Part shown: one piece after another, positions 21,201 through 32,866 of the stretch | Position numbering within the stretch: position 1 is the first letter of the stretch | Layout of the letters: each line of letters opens with the position of its first letter | Source of the DNA: Eutypa lata | Taxonomy: Eukaryota > Ascomycota > Sordariomycetes > Xylariales > Diatrypaceae | NCBI GenBank assembly: GCA_022661535.1 | Contig: JAKULF010000001.1 | Span: 992,001 to 1,056,000, forward strand | Length of the DNA stretch: 64,000 bases | Direction: 5' to 3' | The notes under the pieces: model-generated | The model's database searches: none | What the model was told of the DNA's origin: nothing | Seen by the model: only the letters and a program-made list of their open reading frames with translations | Made by a program: the position numbers and the translations under genes

Positions 21201-23286
21201 ACCCGATGTACCACCGAACATCATTCTGCGACATGACGGCTCCTCAGGGATGTTCGTTACGTAGTCATTTATTGCATTTTAAGGCGGTAGCGAAACGTCA
21301 GTCATGTAACCCCATGTCACCATTGAATGTGGATTACTCGGATGATGACAATTGGTCATAAAGCGCAACTAGTAAGCACAGCCGAATTGCACCATCGTTT
21401 TCTTAAAGAGGGTTATAGAGACAGGTACCACAGGAAAGTTTGTATTGTCTTAATTAATACAGGCAAAGCCTATTATTAGACCAAAACAACAATACCTTGA
21501 GCTGGCAAGGAACTCGGGGGATAATAGTGAATCGGTAGCTTAAGTACTTAACTATCAAGTTGCATTGTGGGGAAGGGGGTTAATAAGAAGTGCTAACGAA
21601 TGAAGTGGATGATTATTACGATTTACTTAATCGGGTTTCAAGATGTTTATTCTGGACCATAGGAGGCAAATACGTCAAGAATGATGACTTAATTAAAGGG
21701 CAAGGAATAAACGTGCACTACAATATAATAACAGCCTGAATCTAACGCAGCATATGAGCCTCATAGCATTATAATGCACGTGTAATACTACACAGATTTA
21801 TATCATCTGGTCCTAGGATTCCTCGAGTGATGTTGTGTGATATTGGTGTAATGTAATGTTAAGATGGTCTGTTACATATAAGATCATTTTAGTAAGAACA
21901 TTAACATGGTGTATTATTTAATAAATTCCTAGGTTGTGTGATTTTATTTTAATTTGAATATTAAACGTTTGCGTTAATGGGGTCAATAAAGTGTATGTAG
22001 CACTAGTTACGTATGTTGATGAATCATGTATATTGATAAACGGTTAACATATTTTGCGTTCCTAATATCGGGACAGGTTTTGAATATAAATCAGCTAATG
22101 TGGTTCCAAGTTGTCTAGCACTTAACATGATACAATGTGATTATAATATCAGCATAGAGTTGCCTATTCCTTGTTCGTTCAGATAATGGAAATTTTTGAT
22201 GGTGTCTAATTCTATGAAGGCTCGTACCGGGGTGTCGCGGTGGCACAAAGCTCCAGTCGGTGCTTTCACTTATAATAGATGATAACCAGAGATATACACT
22301 TGATACTGACTGATACCCGTAATATAGACCATGAAGTGATAATCGCTGACCCTACTACTAATATGGGCTTCCAAGTAAGGAGTTAACAGAACATGGCTGC
22401 TGGGTATTAATCGGAGATAGGGCACTATTTTCCCAGGCTACAAAGTCGCACATGTTTCAAATTATATTACAAATCCCTCAATATACCAATAAGAGTGACC
22501 ATGTGATCATGAAAAATCAAGAAGATGTACTAGTATAAAGATACACTGCTCTCTGGACAGTAGAGAAATAAGCCATAAATGGTCGATATAATGATGCTCA
22601 TACGATTAATTGCCCGTCATATGCGAACAGTATTGCAGTATGCGCTATTCGTTACAAAGACATGGAGCATAAGTAACCAATTTCTATATAGCATTGATAT
22701 GTTATATGTACATGGCATGCTATTTTTGCCATTCTACAAAACTGAGCTCCTGGGATAGTATCACTATTCATTACAGGCGAGTCACAACTCCAAGGAGACA
22801 AGAGCCTCGGTGTATAGACAATGATATAAGTGCATGCCAGCTTATTTTGCCCTGTTCAATATATATATGTATATGACTGGATGATTGATGAAGACTTCGA
22901 GTGAATAATGAGCTTGAGTTTCATTTGTTGCTAGTATCCGAAGCTGCTTACATGGCATGGCGTAATCAAGGTACTGTGTATACATTCTAAATACGGATAA
23001 TGCTCGTCCCTGTGAATAAGGACAACATTGGGTAATAAAGATCACTGAAGAGCGATAAGTGGCGCGGGCATATAAATTACGTGGCCCAGGATCTGTACGT
23101 AAAAGCGTTTCGCTTTTGACGTGCTCTCACATCATAACGAAGACCTACCTACCTACTTGCACCATAGGTTAGATTCGAGACGGACACTCCATCCTCGAAG
23201 CAGCGACATCACATCCACGCCACCGCCTTGCCCGGCTGGTTGCAGTTTTTATACAGTAGTAAGCGTAGATCATTGCATGCACAACC
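18207..23286. other. 5 kb gene-poor intergenic region
   Basis: Only short ORFs are present, none protein-like. About 18420-18520 is pyrimidine-rich on the minus strand (CTCTCACCACCACC), like the leader of the minus-strand gene starting at 18206. Many CCTACCTAC/GGTAGGTA strings occur. Composition is A+T-leaning but far from that of the block after 36.6 kb, so strong RIP is not evident. I see no RNA gene here. Confidence 0.45.
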
Positions 23287-25014
23287 TCAACCCCCACGTC
23301 CCCTCCCGCCGCGTCCCCGTCCCCGTCCCCGTCCCCGTCCTCTTCCCCCTCTCCCCGACCTCCCACCACCTCTCTTCCCACCGCCGCGAGACCCACCGCC
23401 GCGAGACCCACCATCGAACCTCTCAAACAGCCTCTCATGCGCAAAGGCCATCTCACCGAACCTCAGGTACGAAATGAGTCCGCGGTCGACGACAGCGACG
23501 ATGGCGTTGCGCCAGCCATGCTTCAGGCGCTTGTACGTGAGTCCTATACTCATGTTCGGGTTGTATGGGGTTGAGTTTGTGTTCGGCTTCTGCGCCGGGG
23601 TTGGGGTAGTAGTACCATTACCATTACTATTGTTGATGTTGTTGTTGTCTTTATTGGCATTTTGTGGAGGTCGTGGTCGTGGTGCTGTTGCTGCCGGTGG
23701 AGGATCCCACGGCGTGCTCTCGACTAGCGCCGTGAGCTGCTGCAATGTCGGCACTGAGGACTCCCGGGCGTCGACGACGGCGATTCGGAAGTCAGGCGGC
23801 GGGGGGTGCGACTTGGTGAATCCTGGGGCGCTCTTCCAGACATGGTAGTAAATCCGGAAGGGCTCCTGAGCGGGGCCGTAGCACTGCGTATCGGGCTTTG
23901 GTTCGTGGCGCGGGATGATGGCAAGTTGTGCGAAGAGGGGTTTATAGGAGCGGTAGAGGCCTGGCTTGACGAGAGGTCCGTATGGAGGGGGATTTGTGGG
24001 TGGTGTTGACGTGGATGAATCGGGAGATCTGGGGTTGAAGAGGGAGACCAGCCATTGCCAGAGTGTTGTGGGAGGTGAGGTGGACAGAGAAGCAGGATTC
24101 GAAGGCGCTAAAGGCGTCGGGGAGGCTCGGAGAACTGTATATCCCGTCCGTCGCAGATTGGCGTACACCTGGTACTTCTCAAGACTGATCTTCCCCCTTT
24201 CCCCTTCCTGGCCGATGAAGAGAGAATATGCCGCCTGTAGACTGAGCGGAATGCCGAGGTCATAATCTGGTTCGTCATCGGATGCGACTTTGACGTTTGA
24301 ACCTCCGAGGACGGAATCCGCTCCGTCATTTTTCTGTGGGAAGATCTCCTCGAGCCCTCGCGTCGGCCACCACAGATCCAGCGACCCACGTTCGACAAGA
24401 TGTAGCGCCTCCTCGGGCAACAACCACGTCTTCCCCCAGGCAGGGGCCCCCTTCTCGAGACCAGTGACGACCCTTCCCATGCTCTTGAAAAGAGGCAGCG
24501 AGGCCTCGAGGTCCAGCACAACAACCCTGTCCCTCGTGAACATGCCGGGACTCGCTTTCTTCTTATTCTTCTTGTCCGTCGCAGCCGCAGGATCTCCGTC
24601 GTTTCCAGTATCATTACCCTCATCTTCTATGCTATCTTCCTCCTCTCCACCTGCATTCTCTTCCGACGGCACGTGCGCCCACCGGTCCGGGAAATACCAG
24701 CCGCGCAGGTAGCCGCTGGGCTTGTGGGCGCGGGTGTAAGCGAGGACGTCGTGCATGGCATCGCGACTGGCCTCGAGGGCGCTGTCCTGCGCGCGCGTGC
24801 CGTGCGCTTCGAAATCCTTCTCGCCGCGGCGGAGCGTCCGACCCGAGGTTTTCGTCTTACTGTTGTTGCCCGACAAGGACTGAGCGAACAGGCGAAAGTC
24901 CTGCTGCGCCTCATCTTCGAGAGCGTATTCGGCGTCATCTGGTACGGCACCGGGCGCACCAAGTTGCCCCGGGGCAGCTGCCAGAGTCGGATCGTCGTCG
25001 TCGTCGAAAGGCAT
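23287..25014 (-). CDS. SEN54: tRNA-splicing endonuclease subunit Sen54, with RGG-rich C-terminal tail
   Basis: A single exon encodes 575 residues. After an acidic start (MPFDDDDDPT) comes the Sen54 N-terminal domain: SGYLRGWYFPDRWAHV (about 100-115), RVVVLDLEASLPLFKSMG, LLPEEALHLVERGSLDLWW (about 198-216), LSLQAAYSLFIG and ISLEKYQVYANLRRTGYTVLRAS (about 276-298). A proline-rich middle part follows. The conserved C-terminal segment includes FRIYYHVWKSAPGFTKS, PDFRIAVVDARES and MSIGLTYKRLKHGWRNAIVAVVDRGLISYLRFGE. Sen54 is a structural subunit of the SEN complex (Sen2, Sen34, Sen15, Sen54) that cuts introns from pre-tRNA. The last 41 residues, about 535-575, are a pure RGG/RG tract coded by a G-rich repeat (GGGGAC units, 23316-23342 on the other strand). 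That tail is not a standard part of Sen54 and suggests RNA binding or arginine methylation. The gene lies 1.7 kb from a tRNA-Leu gene with unusual introns. Confidence 0.9.
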   Translation of the reverse strand: MPFDDDDDPTLAAAPGQLGAPGAVPDDAEYALEDEAQQDFRLFAQSLSGNNSKTKTSGRTLRRGEKDFEAHGTRAQDSALEASRDAMHDVLAYTRAHKPSGYLRGWYFPDRWAHVPSEENAGGEEEDSIEDEGNDTGNDGDPAAATDKKNKKKASPGMFTRDRVVVLDLEASLPLFKSMGRVVTGLEKGAPAWGKTWLLPEEALHLVERGSLDLWWPTRGLEEIFPQKNDGADSVLGGSNVKVASDDEPDYDLGIPLSLQAAYSLFIGQEGERGKISLEKYQVYANLRRTGYTVLRASPTPLAPSNPASLSTSPPTTLWQWLVSLFNPRSPDSSTSTPPTNPPPYGPLVKPGLYRSYKPLFAQLAIIPRHEPKPDTQCYGPAQEPFRIYYHVWKSAPGFTKSHPPPPDFRIAVVDARESSVPTLQQLTALVESTPWDPPPAATAPRPRPPQNANKDNNNINNSNGNGTTTPTPAQKPNTNSTPYNPNMSIGLTYKRLKHGWRNAIVAVVDRGLISYLRFGEMAFAHERLFERFDGGSRGGGSRGGGKRGGGRSGRGGRGRGRGRGRGRGGRGRGG

Positions 25015-26696
25015 TTTTAGGGGAGTTCGAGCTCCGGAGGGTTGCTACTAATTAAGTGGGGGTGGGACCGAGATTTATGATGCAAAGCTTATCGCATTCC
25101 GCCTTGATGGTGCAGGGGTCCTAATTCTTCGAATTTCGAGACATGAAAGTCATGATTTAACTTAGTAGGTTCACACAAGATACTGTGAGTAATAAAGAAT
25201 CGTAGCTGCATTAAATCAAGCTCAAATGTATTACCTCGACCAGCGAACAGATTTTATGTTTGAACTGAAAGTACATAGCCTCTAGATAGGAGCTCACTAC
25301 CTTATCAGATCGATAAGACGGCAAGCAATCGATAAGACTTAACTTTATTTTGAGTCTTGACCCCACTGCCCTGATTAATAAGGGCATTATGTATGTACTT
25401 ACTGCTGGTGTGTCGCTCCTGCCAACATGGAAATGGGCTGGCTACTCTGAATCAACTTCATGGTTCTTTATGAGCAGTTAAACTAATATCACGCTTTTCA
25501 CCCTATCTCATAGGCATTGAGACACTTTGAGATGTAAGTAAGTGCGGATAAGAGGAACAAGCCTCACTGACTGGCTGGTTTCAGGGATTCTACGGAATCC
25601 TACAAGAAGTCAGTTCGACTACAAACCCGGGCGGTTCGGGACACATTACGACGCTGATTTCAGAAGGGTACTCAGGTATGCTGGTTCATGGGAATATATG
25701 CGATTATGGCTTCGGCTATCAGCTGTTGATACTCTTCATGAGTGGAATCCCTGTCCTGGATGAGAAGATATCTATTGCTAAGTCTTTAGATTGGAATACC
25801 TATTCTCGTACCCTGGACTCAACGAAGAGTGGGAAGAGTAGGCGTGGGAGTTTGGCAAAGACTACCATATTTATCTCCTGTCGACCAGGAGCATATATAT
25901 TCACCGCGGCGTGTGAGTTAAAGTAGACTTAGTCTATAATGAAGCTTGTATCTAGTGACATCGATGATGACTCCAAGTTGCTGCCAAAATAATTCACACC
26001 TTCCACTTACATACAACTTATGCTCTTATAAATTTTGAATAAGCATACGGTTATCATGCTAGATATAGAATATAGAATAATCATTGGTTATTACTGTTTG
26101 ACCAAATATCATTCAAATTCGATGTTTTAACATGTCATTTAATTTGGCAGCAACTAGGCTCCTATAATCGTACCTACGAACGGGTGTCAGATTCTATTAG
26201 CGATAGACTCAAGTGTTCGCCAGTATCAAGATAGGCACTGCTCTTAGGCAAAGCCATGAGACCAACAGTAGATAGAAAACGAACAGTAGAGCATAGCGAA
26301 ATATGAAAAAAGACGCCAGATTTGGAAAATTGGGAAAATCCTACCTAGTCAGCGTCCTCGGTGTGCATGTGATTATTATCTTGAAGAGTCCACCTAATGG
26401 TGTTCTCTCCCTCTCGAAGACATTGATCCTGGACTTGACGATGCCATGAGCACACTCCATAATATCGGACCAAACAAAGGGTGCACTGGAGAATCAACAG
26501 TTATATTTGGGCACTTGAGTCGTCTTACCGGGGTCTTGCGCAGAAGGACGAGCTTGCGGGCGATCGATGGCGCCTCCGTAATGTCGGACTCGTGGACGGA
26601 AGTGGAAAAAAAAAAAATTATTAATTTAAAAAAGAAAGTTACAAAATATCATTAGTAGGTGATACTTTTTGTTTAAAAAAGTACTAAAAAAATATT
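25015..26696. other. Intergenic, no gene seen
   Basis: This stretch holds the Sen54 promoter on the left and the downstream flank of the tRNA gene on the right. ORFs at 25542-25926 and 26446-26655 look random. The tRNA-proximal end has T-runs on the minus strand (26661-26691), including the tRNA terminator. Confidence 0.45.
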
Positions 26697-26876
26697 TGCG
26701 TGCTGCAGGATTCGAACCTGCGCGGTTTCCCACTGCGGAATAGAAAATTCAGGTATTCGTGATGAAAGCCTAAACACAGCGCCTTAACCTATAGTAGAGT
26801 TAGTACATATGAATCTCGACGGCTCGTAGGCCGAATTAATCCAGGGGGTGAAAATTTACCTCTCGGCCAAACACGC
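26697..26876 (-). tRNA. tRNA-Leu (anticodon UAG) with a canonical anticodon intron and a 71-nt D-loop insert
   Basis: Read on minus: acceptor GCGTGTT (26876-26870) pairs fully with AGCACGC (26704-26698), discriminator A at 26697. The D-stem is GCC/GGC. The anticodon stem CTGTG/CGCAG carries loop TTTAGG..C with anticodon TAG at 26772-26770. T arm is GCAGG-TTCGAAT-CCTGC. Intron at 26768-26739 (30 nt) sits one base after the anticodon and holds CCTGAA, which can pair with the anticodon side, as in normal tRNA introns. A second insert, 26859-26789, lies in the D-loop between the two conserved Gs (G18/G19). Mature length without both inserts is 79 nt. A box (TGGCCGAGAGG) and B box (GGTTCGAATCC) are intact and a T7 terminator follows at 26691-26685. 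The variable arm (11 nt) is short for leucine tRNA. The gene looks functional only if the D-loop insert is removed. Confidence 0.9.
26789..26859 (-). other. Spliceosomal-type intron candidate in the tRNA D-loop
   Basis: The 71-nt insert begins GTAAAT, has an exact TACTAAC (26806-26800) and ends CTACTATAG. The same donor (GTAAAT), branch (TACTAAC) and -TAG end occur in the intron of the secreted-protein gene at 8639-8579. Removing it joins GAGAG to GTTAAGGC and gives a normal leucine D-loop. It also contains a small hairpin, CGGC-CTACGA-GCCG. Confidence 0.75.
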
Positions 26877-28575
26877 GGCTGACTTGTTACAGCGCCTCAG
26901 AGAAACCATAGGGTTTAATCTCGTTGGATGGTTGAAAATTTTGCAAGTTATTTTAGTCTATATAGGTAGTACAAGTGGGGGTTGGAGGGGGTGAGTGAAT
27001 ATTATTAGAATCTTACGGATTTTCCCCTGGATATGGTTAATGGCCGGGTAAATAGGTATGGATTTTTGTAAGCTAGCCAGCCAGCCAGCTGGTAGCAAGC
27101 TAGATAATATGTTTGATATTTCCCCAGCTGTTTTGTTGTCCGGGGAAATCGACTTAATGATAAGTGGGAAGAGGATATTAGTTGCAGCATAAAACCCAGA
27201 CTTGTTTAATGTTATTTGCTCTGATGCTACATTTCTTCATTTCATGGTTCTTTGTTCATTTTAAGACAATAATAACTCTTTATGATTTAATTCTCTTGAA
27301 AACTAATTACTTTAACCACTGATAAAGCTAGCATACATCTGTCTTCCTCTACAGGACAAGGACAAAGAAGAGCCATCCATCTATCAACATAGCAGACGAA
27401 ACAGGTTAGTTAGATCACGAAGAACGGGAGACGTAGTTGATCTGGTACGCCCACACTATACTTGATCAAGCAACATGCCATGCATGGTCAAAAGCAATTC
27501 TGATTATCATCACATTTACTAGTCTGCTAGTTTTCTCTCTTGTAGCTAGTATGCAGCCGTACGAGGACTGCCCAAGAGCACAACATTACATGCACGCACG
27601 CATGCTAGTTATGTGCACGTATAAAAAATTGCAATCCCGAGGGAGGCGAACTCGTGACTTCGGATTGTCGTCGTCAGACCGCCCTGATGGAGGCCACACG
27701 TCGCATTCCCAGGGCGCTGTAATAAAACCCGACTCCTAATCATGATCTGGTGTGATATAGACAACCACGAAGAACACCACAGACTGTCAGGGGGCCTCTT
27801 CTTGGGCTAGATAAACAGGGCGTTGCAAGAAAGACATCATCAACGGGAGCCCTTAACAGCCCTTTCCCCTACAACGCCATAGTTCCGTGCCTTCATGACC
27901 CCTCAAACTCCTTGAAAAAGACTGAAGTTTCCGAGTAACACCTTCGAAGTGACTCCGATCGTTAAAACCCTTTTCTTTTCTCGTAGCCCCTCTCAGCTTC
28001 GATAATCGTCCTCTGTTCCTTGTACTCTCCCCTGTTCTCGTTCGGGATGCCACTCGTGAATGTGTTGTACCTCATACATTATCATTATTAAGCACATGCA
28101 TTCCCTGAAGTCGTCTAGGTCTTATCGGAAGTTGCTGCATGCAGTCCATTTCGGGTATTGGAAACCCATCCGAAAGACGATGATCCTTGTAAGCTTGTTG
28201 GACCTCGATCTCGTTCTATCATAATAGCATATATAATGTGGCTTATGAAAGCCGAGGTGGTGATGTGTATCCCTAGACTGCTTTTGGGATGCTAACCGCT
28301 TTTCTTTGTGCTCTAGTTAATATAGACTAGCTCTTGGACTCAAAAACTCAACGAAGCAGAGTTTGGGATCTGCTATCGGAGGGCCCAACGTCTCGCTCGT
28401 TTCCAAGATATTTCGAAAACTGGGCCAAACAAGGTTAGTATTGGATTGGCACATGGAGTCCGGCCTGCAAGTCGAATCGTTGTATGATATCGTTGCATCG
28501 TTGGGTGGTATGACGCATATGAACACAGTTGCATTAATGTCGTTCGTCATCATGGTAAAACACGGAACCTGTGTC
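26877..28575. other. Intergenic, no gene seen
   Basis: About 1.7 kb with no convincing coding frame. A tRNA-like string with a T6 run lies at 27630-27710 on minus but does not fold as a tRNA. Short AGCC/CAGC repeats lie near 27074-27092. Confidence 0.45.
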
Positions 28576-30024
28576 TCATTCGATGAGGGGCTTCTTCTGT
28601 CCTCCAACTGTGCACAGCCCTAGTGTTGCAAGAGCATTGGGATCGCTAGCTAGCACGATATTCCTCGCCGGGAGCATCGGGTTATGTGGATCGATAGCAG
28701 ATGCGTCTTTAGCGGCCTGCTCGATGGCGTCCATCTCTTCCTTGCAAGCTTGGTGGTCCATTGGACATATGACAATAGGTTGTCGAAGAGTGATATCGCG
28801 TGTTGAGGTGAGATGTGCCTGAATAGACCATTGTGTTAGCTCTGTGATTGAGAATTAGGATTTCATATACTGTTGCTGAGACATACCTTGATGGTGAGGA
28901 AGAATTCTATCTTGTAGAGGGTAGATGTTGTGGTAAAGGAAGTAACTTGATAATTTGGAAAGGCTGGAGGAGCTCTTCGGATAATGCCATTTGAGTCCCT
29001 CAAGTCTTTGTGCGGGAATATGATACCCATGTTGGTAACGTAGCCAGTTTCAGGGAGTTTTGTGCCAACATTTAACACTTGCTTATGCAGTCTATTGACC
29101 TTTTTGGTCGGCTCATCACCCTCGGGATTGTATGTAATCTCCTCCTCAATCGCCAACGCGATTTTCTGAATCGTAACTCGCTTAGCCTTACTCATCCAAT
29201 CCCTGTTAGGGAGTAGTTGAATATAGACTGTTATAGGATCCATAGGGCCGTAACTCCACCTCGGCAATGAAATACCCAAGCTGACTATGTTGTCGACGGT
29301 GTTAACTTTGGTCTCTGGTTTGTTGTACATTCCAAAGGTTGATAATGTGTCGTATCTCTGCAAAGGGACGGGAAAAGCCACCTTCTTTGTCCATTGTCCC
29401 TGTTGTACTGTGACGACTAATTCATAGTATGTCTCGGCCGTCCTGCTCGGAAGCTGTAACGACGCCGGCGGTATCCTTCTGCTTGTCTCCTCTCCCCCAC
29501 GCCCAAATGGTATGAACAATACGAATGGGAGATCCATAGCCATGACACTCTCAGCTTCCCTCCCCGTAGCGCATCGGTATAATAGCAGTTCTTTGCCGAC
29601 TACGTCTGTTGCGTCGCGTCGCGGTGTTCCAAGATGGCGCTTAGCCACATTCTCGGCGGCCGGGTGGATTGTTTCCCTTCTCTGAAGACATATTCGCACG
29701 AGAGATATGGCAACGGGAGCGGTATAGCCTTTTTCTGGTCTTATCTCGACTTTCCCTTCGATGCGCGGCTGAAAATATATCGTGTTAGTCGAGCATTCGC
29801 AGATGATGCAGGCATTGAATGGTGTCGTCAGGCTGTAGCTTTAGGTTCCCAACACTCCCATAGTAGAGCAGCAACCACATTGTCTGGTCTGTTCGATATA
29901 CCTAGCAAGAACAAAAGCGACGAAGAAAACTCACCAATGTGGCTGATATGCCAGGATATCCGACTAAGAAGCTACTGTTTGGCGGGCCAGAAACCCGTAC
30001 CGAGGCGGACACCTTGTCCGCCAT
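28576..30024 (-). CDS. Arrestin-like domain protein (ARRDC/alpha-arrestin type)
   Basis: Three exons join in frame: 30024-29935, 29768-28887 and 28818-28576, giving 404 residues. Introns are 166 and 68 nt, GT-AG. Exon 1 encodes the first arrestin strands (MADKVSASVRV, FLVGYPGISATL), and exon 2 continues PRIEGKVEIRPEKGYTAPV and VRICLQRRETIHP, the usual N-lobe pattern of fungal arrestin-like proteins. The C-lobe follows (ITVYIQLLPNRDW, VTIQKIALAIEEEITY, YKIEFFLTIK). The short C-terminus (CTVGGQKKPLIE) has no PPxY motif, so recruitment of a Nedd4-type ubiquitin ligase, the classic alpha-arrestin role at plasma-membrane transporters, is not directly shown. ATG at 30024 is chosen because the preceding sequence has stops and leader-like composition. 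Family call is strong; cargo unknown. Confidence 0.85.
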
Positions 30025-32866
30025 TTTGGGTGTTCAGTCGTGGCTCAAGTCCACCGCCAACCAACTTGAAAGTGGTAGAAGCTCGGGAATGTTACCCGGA
30101 TCTACTGATTGAGTGGTGGGATAGGGTTGAAAAGAAAAAGTTGAATAAGAGCGAGGTTGAACATGGGCGGGTCTAGTTGTGGTTGGTCTGCGCATCGGTC
30201 GTGCCGTGTCGCAAGTCGTGGACGGGGATGGAAATGGGGATATGAATGCGGAGGCGTTGAACTGGCAATCCCCTCTGTAGCTTCGCGATCATTACATAGG
30301 TATGTAGGTTCGGTTCGACGTATTTTTCGGTTTAAGACTAGGTAGTGGTGAGACGCCGGCGGTTGCTGATAATCACTTGTTGGCAATAGCGGTGGCAATA
30401 TCAAAAGGCCATTTAATATAGTTAAATTGTGACTGTTGTTTTCTCTTGCGCTTATTTTGATCAAGGGATGTCTTGAGAGATCAATGATGATGTGCGATAA
30501 GTAGGAGATAGAGACGTAGGTACCGTTGTTAGTCGGTAAGCTGCTGCTAGTTAATGCTGGTAGGTTGCGGTGGTCATGGAGGTAGGTCTAGGAGGTAGAG
30601 GTAATGGTGAGATACAGCTCTGCTGCTAACTTGAGTGGTGCTAATGGTGCTTACAGTATTGTATGTAGTTACATACAAACAGTACCTTGAGTGTGGGGCA
30701 GTGTTAGGTGGTGTGATAGGTACTGGATGTACGAAGCATCCGTGCGAACAATGTCCGTCAGGGATCTCTTTCACGCCTACAGGCCCAAGTTTTAATGTAT
30801 TTGTCCTACTTCTACCAGTTGATAATTGGTAGTATTGGTAACCGAAGACCTGGTTCCTGTTGTTGCTGCTGCTGTTGTTCTTGTACAACTCCTCTGCGAA
30901 ACCGGATACCATAGGTACAGAGAAGTAATAGCAGGCGTATGGTAAGTGTTCTGACGGGGATGGATGTCTCTATTGGAGGGCTAGATTATCGGTACTGGAC
31001 TGTTGGATTCTCTGCTTCAACTTCTCTTTCTCTTGTTTAGGTAACTAACGTTAGAATCCTTGACTAATTAACATGGAGGTTTGACAATAGCCGCCGAAAG
31101 TGACGACCAAGACGACTAAGTTAAGTTGGCTGGTGTGCGCTGCCGATCTTTGCAACCACCCAAAGTGTTCTTAAACTGCGGGGCGGGGAAAGGATCTGCA
31201 TGCAGCAGACTCTAGAGGCTAACTAGGTAGAAAGTTAAAGTCGGTAATCTGGTAAACAACATGCAGAACAGCCATCAGTACGCGCGTACGCAGTGAGTGG
31301 TATGGGAATAGGTTATGATGGACTGACACCAAAATTCGAGGATATAGGTTTTAAGACATTTGGAAATAATGTATGTAGGTAAATATGATCTCAATCAGTA
31401 GAGGTAGGCAGGCGCACGGGATGACGATCCGCCGTTATAAAATACACAAGTACCTTAGTATGTATTGAAACCTATAGCCCACGGGAATTTATAAGAATGA
31501 AGAGTTCCTTTTTCTACGTAACCCAACATGATTTCTATACATTGATGGCTCAGATTAGGTACCTACTTCTAAGTATAAGTGGTTGAGCTACTAGAATAAA
31601 GCCAGCTCACTTATTACATTGCGAAGGGGTGATTTATTAATTGATTACTATTGTTGTACAGCACTTCTTTCAACCTTAATTCATTATCTAAACAGTCGTT
31701 GAACCCAAATTGGCCCTATCGATCATTATGACACCTCTTGCATGATCTATAACCACATTACAATTTTCAATATACTATATACATGTCCAATAGGATACCC
31801 AATATACGCTCCTATATTCTTGTCGTCAGAACACGTGTATATGTGACATGTATGGACAACACTAAAGGATGAGGAAGCGAGACCATGGTGTCAGGTAAAA
31901 AAGGAAAGTCCTACATGTAAATCTAGGACTTGGGGGCCGCAATAACCCGCAGGGTACCATTTGTGTGCCTAAAACACATGGCTGGAGGTGGGGAAGAGGT
32001 CCAATATCTGCGGCTACAGTACGCACATGCATTAGGTACCATACTCGAAGAGGTATTGTGTATGTCAGCAATACAAACCAGCTATTGTGACTGGAGGTAA
32101 TGGGATTATGACAAGAAATCTAGAACACCAGGTTTAATAAGATGTGATAGAATTAAAAAAAATGAATTTCATATATGTATGCAAATAACTATGTTACCAC
32201 CATAGAATACTTGGTATGAGTGATGTATTCATGTGTCGAAAGGTGTAGAGCGTTTCGGACTTTATTAATATGGCCCAGGAACTACCCCGATGCAACTCCC
32301 CAGTATCCGGTTCAGCTCCTATTCGCAAACCAGGACATCAAATCTTTTCAGGCTTAACCTGTGGGGGCCATAACCGCCTCATTCTTATTAGAGCAGCTGT
32401 CATGCAAGTGAAGCCACCATAAGAAGAAAGTCTTGTCTTCTAGAAACATATGTACCTGAGTAAGATGTAATGTCAATATACTCCATGAAAAGGAAGGATC
32501 ATGGATTACATAATACGTCGTAGTATGTATGTGAAGTTTGGAACAGTTCATTAGGTATCATACCCATATGTCCAGTCGAGCGTTCCTAAAAACGGAGGAA
32601 TCGGCCGAGTGCCCATAAGTCCCGCCTTTCTTCAGCCCTGCCCCTCCAAGCCTCCTGCTTAGCTCTATTAGGTAGTTAGAGGTCCAAGCTCCAGTCATAA
32701 GCAGCTCCACCACTACGAACTACGAACTACGTCGCAGTCGTCAACGGATCTCGAGGTCAATCCATTGTTCATTACGGTAAGAACAACAACCCCTAGAAAC
32801 AACAGCAGCAATCATTGATAATCGGGCCAATGTTATGACGTTTTGAATCTCCCAATATACGACGCG
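30025..32866. other. Intergenic, no gene seen
   Basis: About 2.8 kb between the divergent arrestin and cyclophilin genes, holding both promoters. The 200 bases before 32867 are rich in C and T and include CTACGAACTACGAACTACG, a 9-bp unit repeated twice. ORFs here are short and unlike proteins. Confidence 0.45.

Noticed and set aside
27630..27712. tRNA-like sequence on minus with a TTCG string and T6 run
   Set aside because: T-stem and anticodon stem do not pair and no matching 5' acceptor was found; at most a decayed tRNA.
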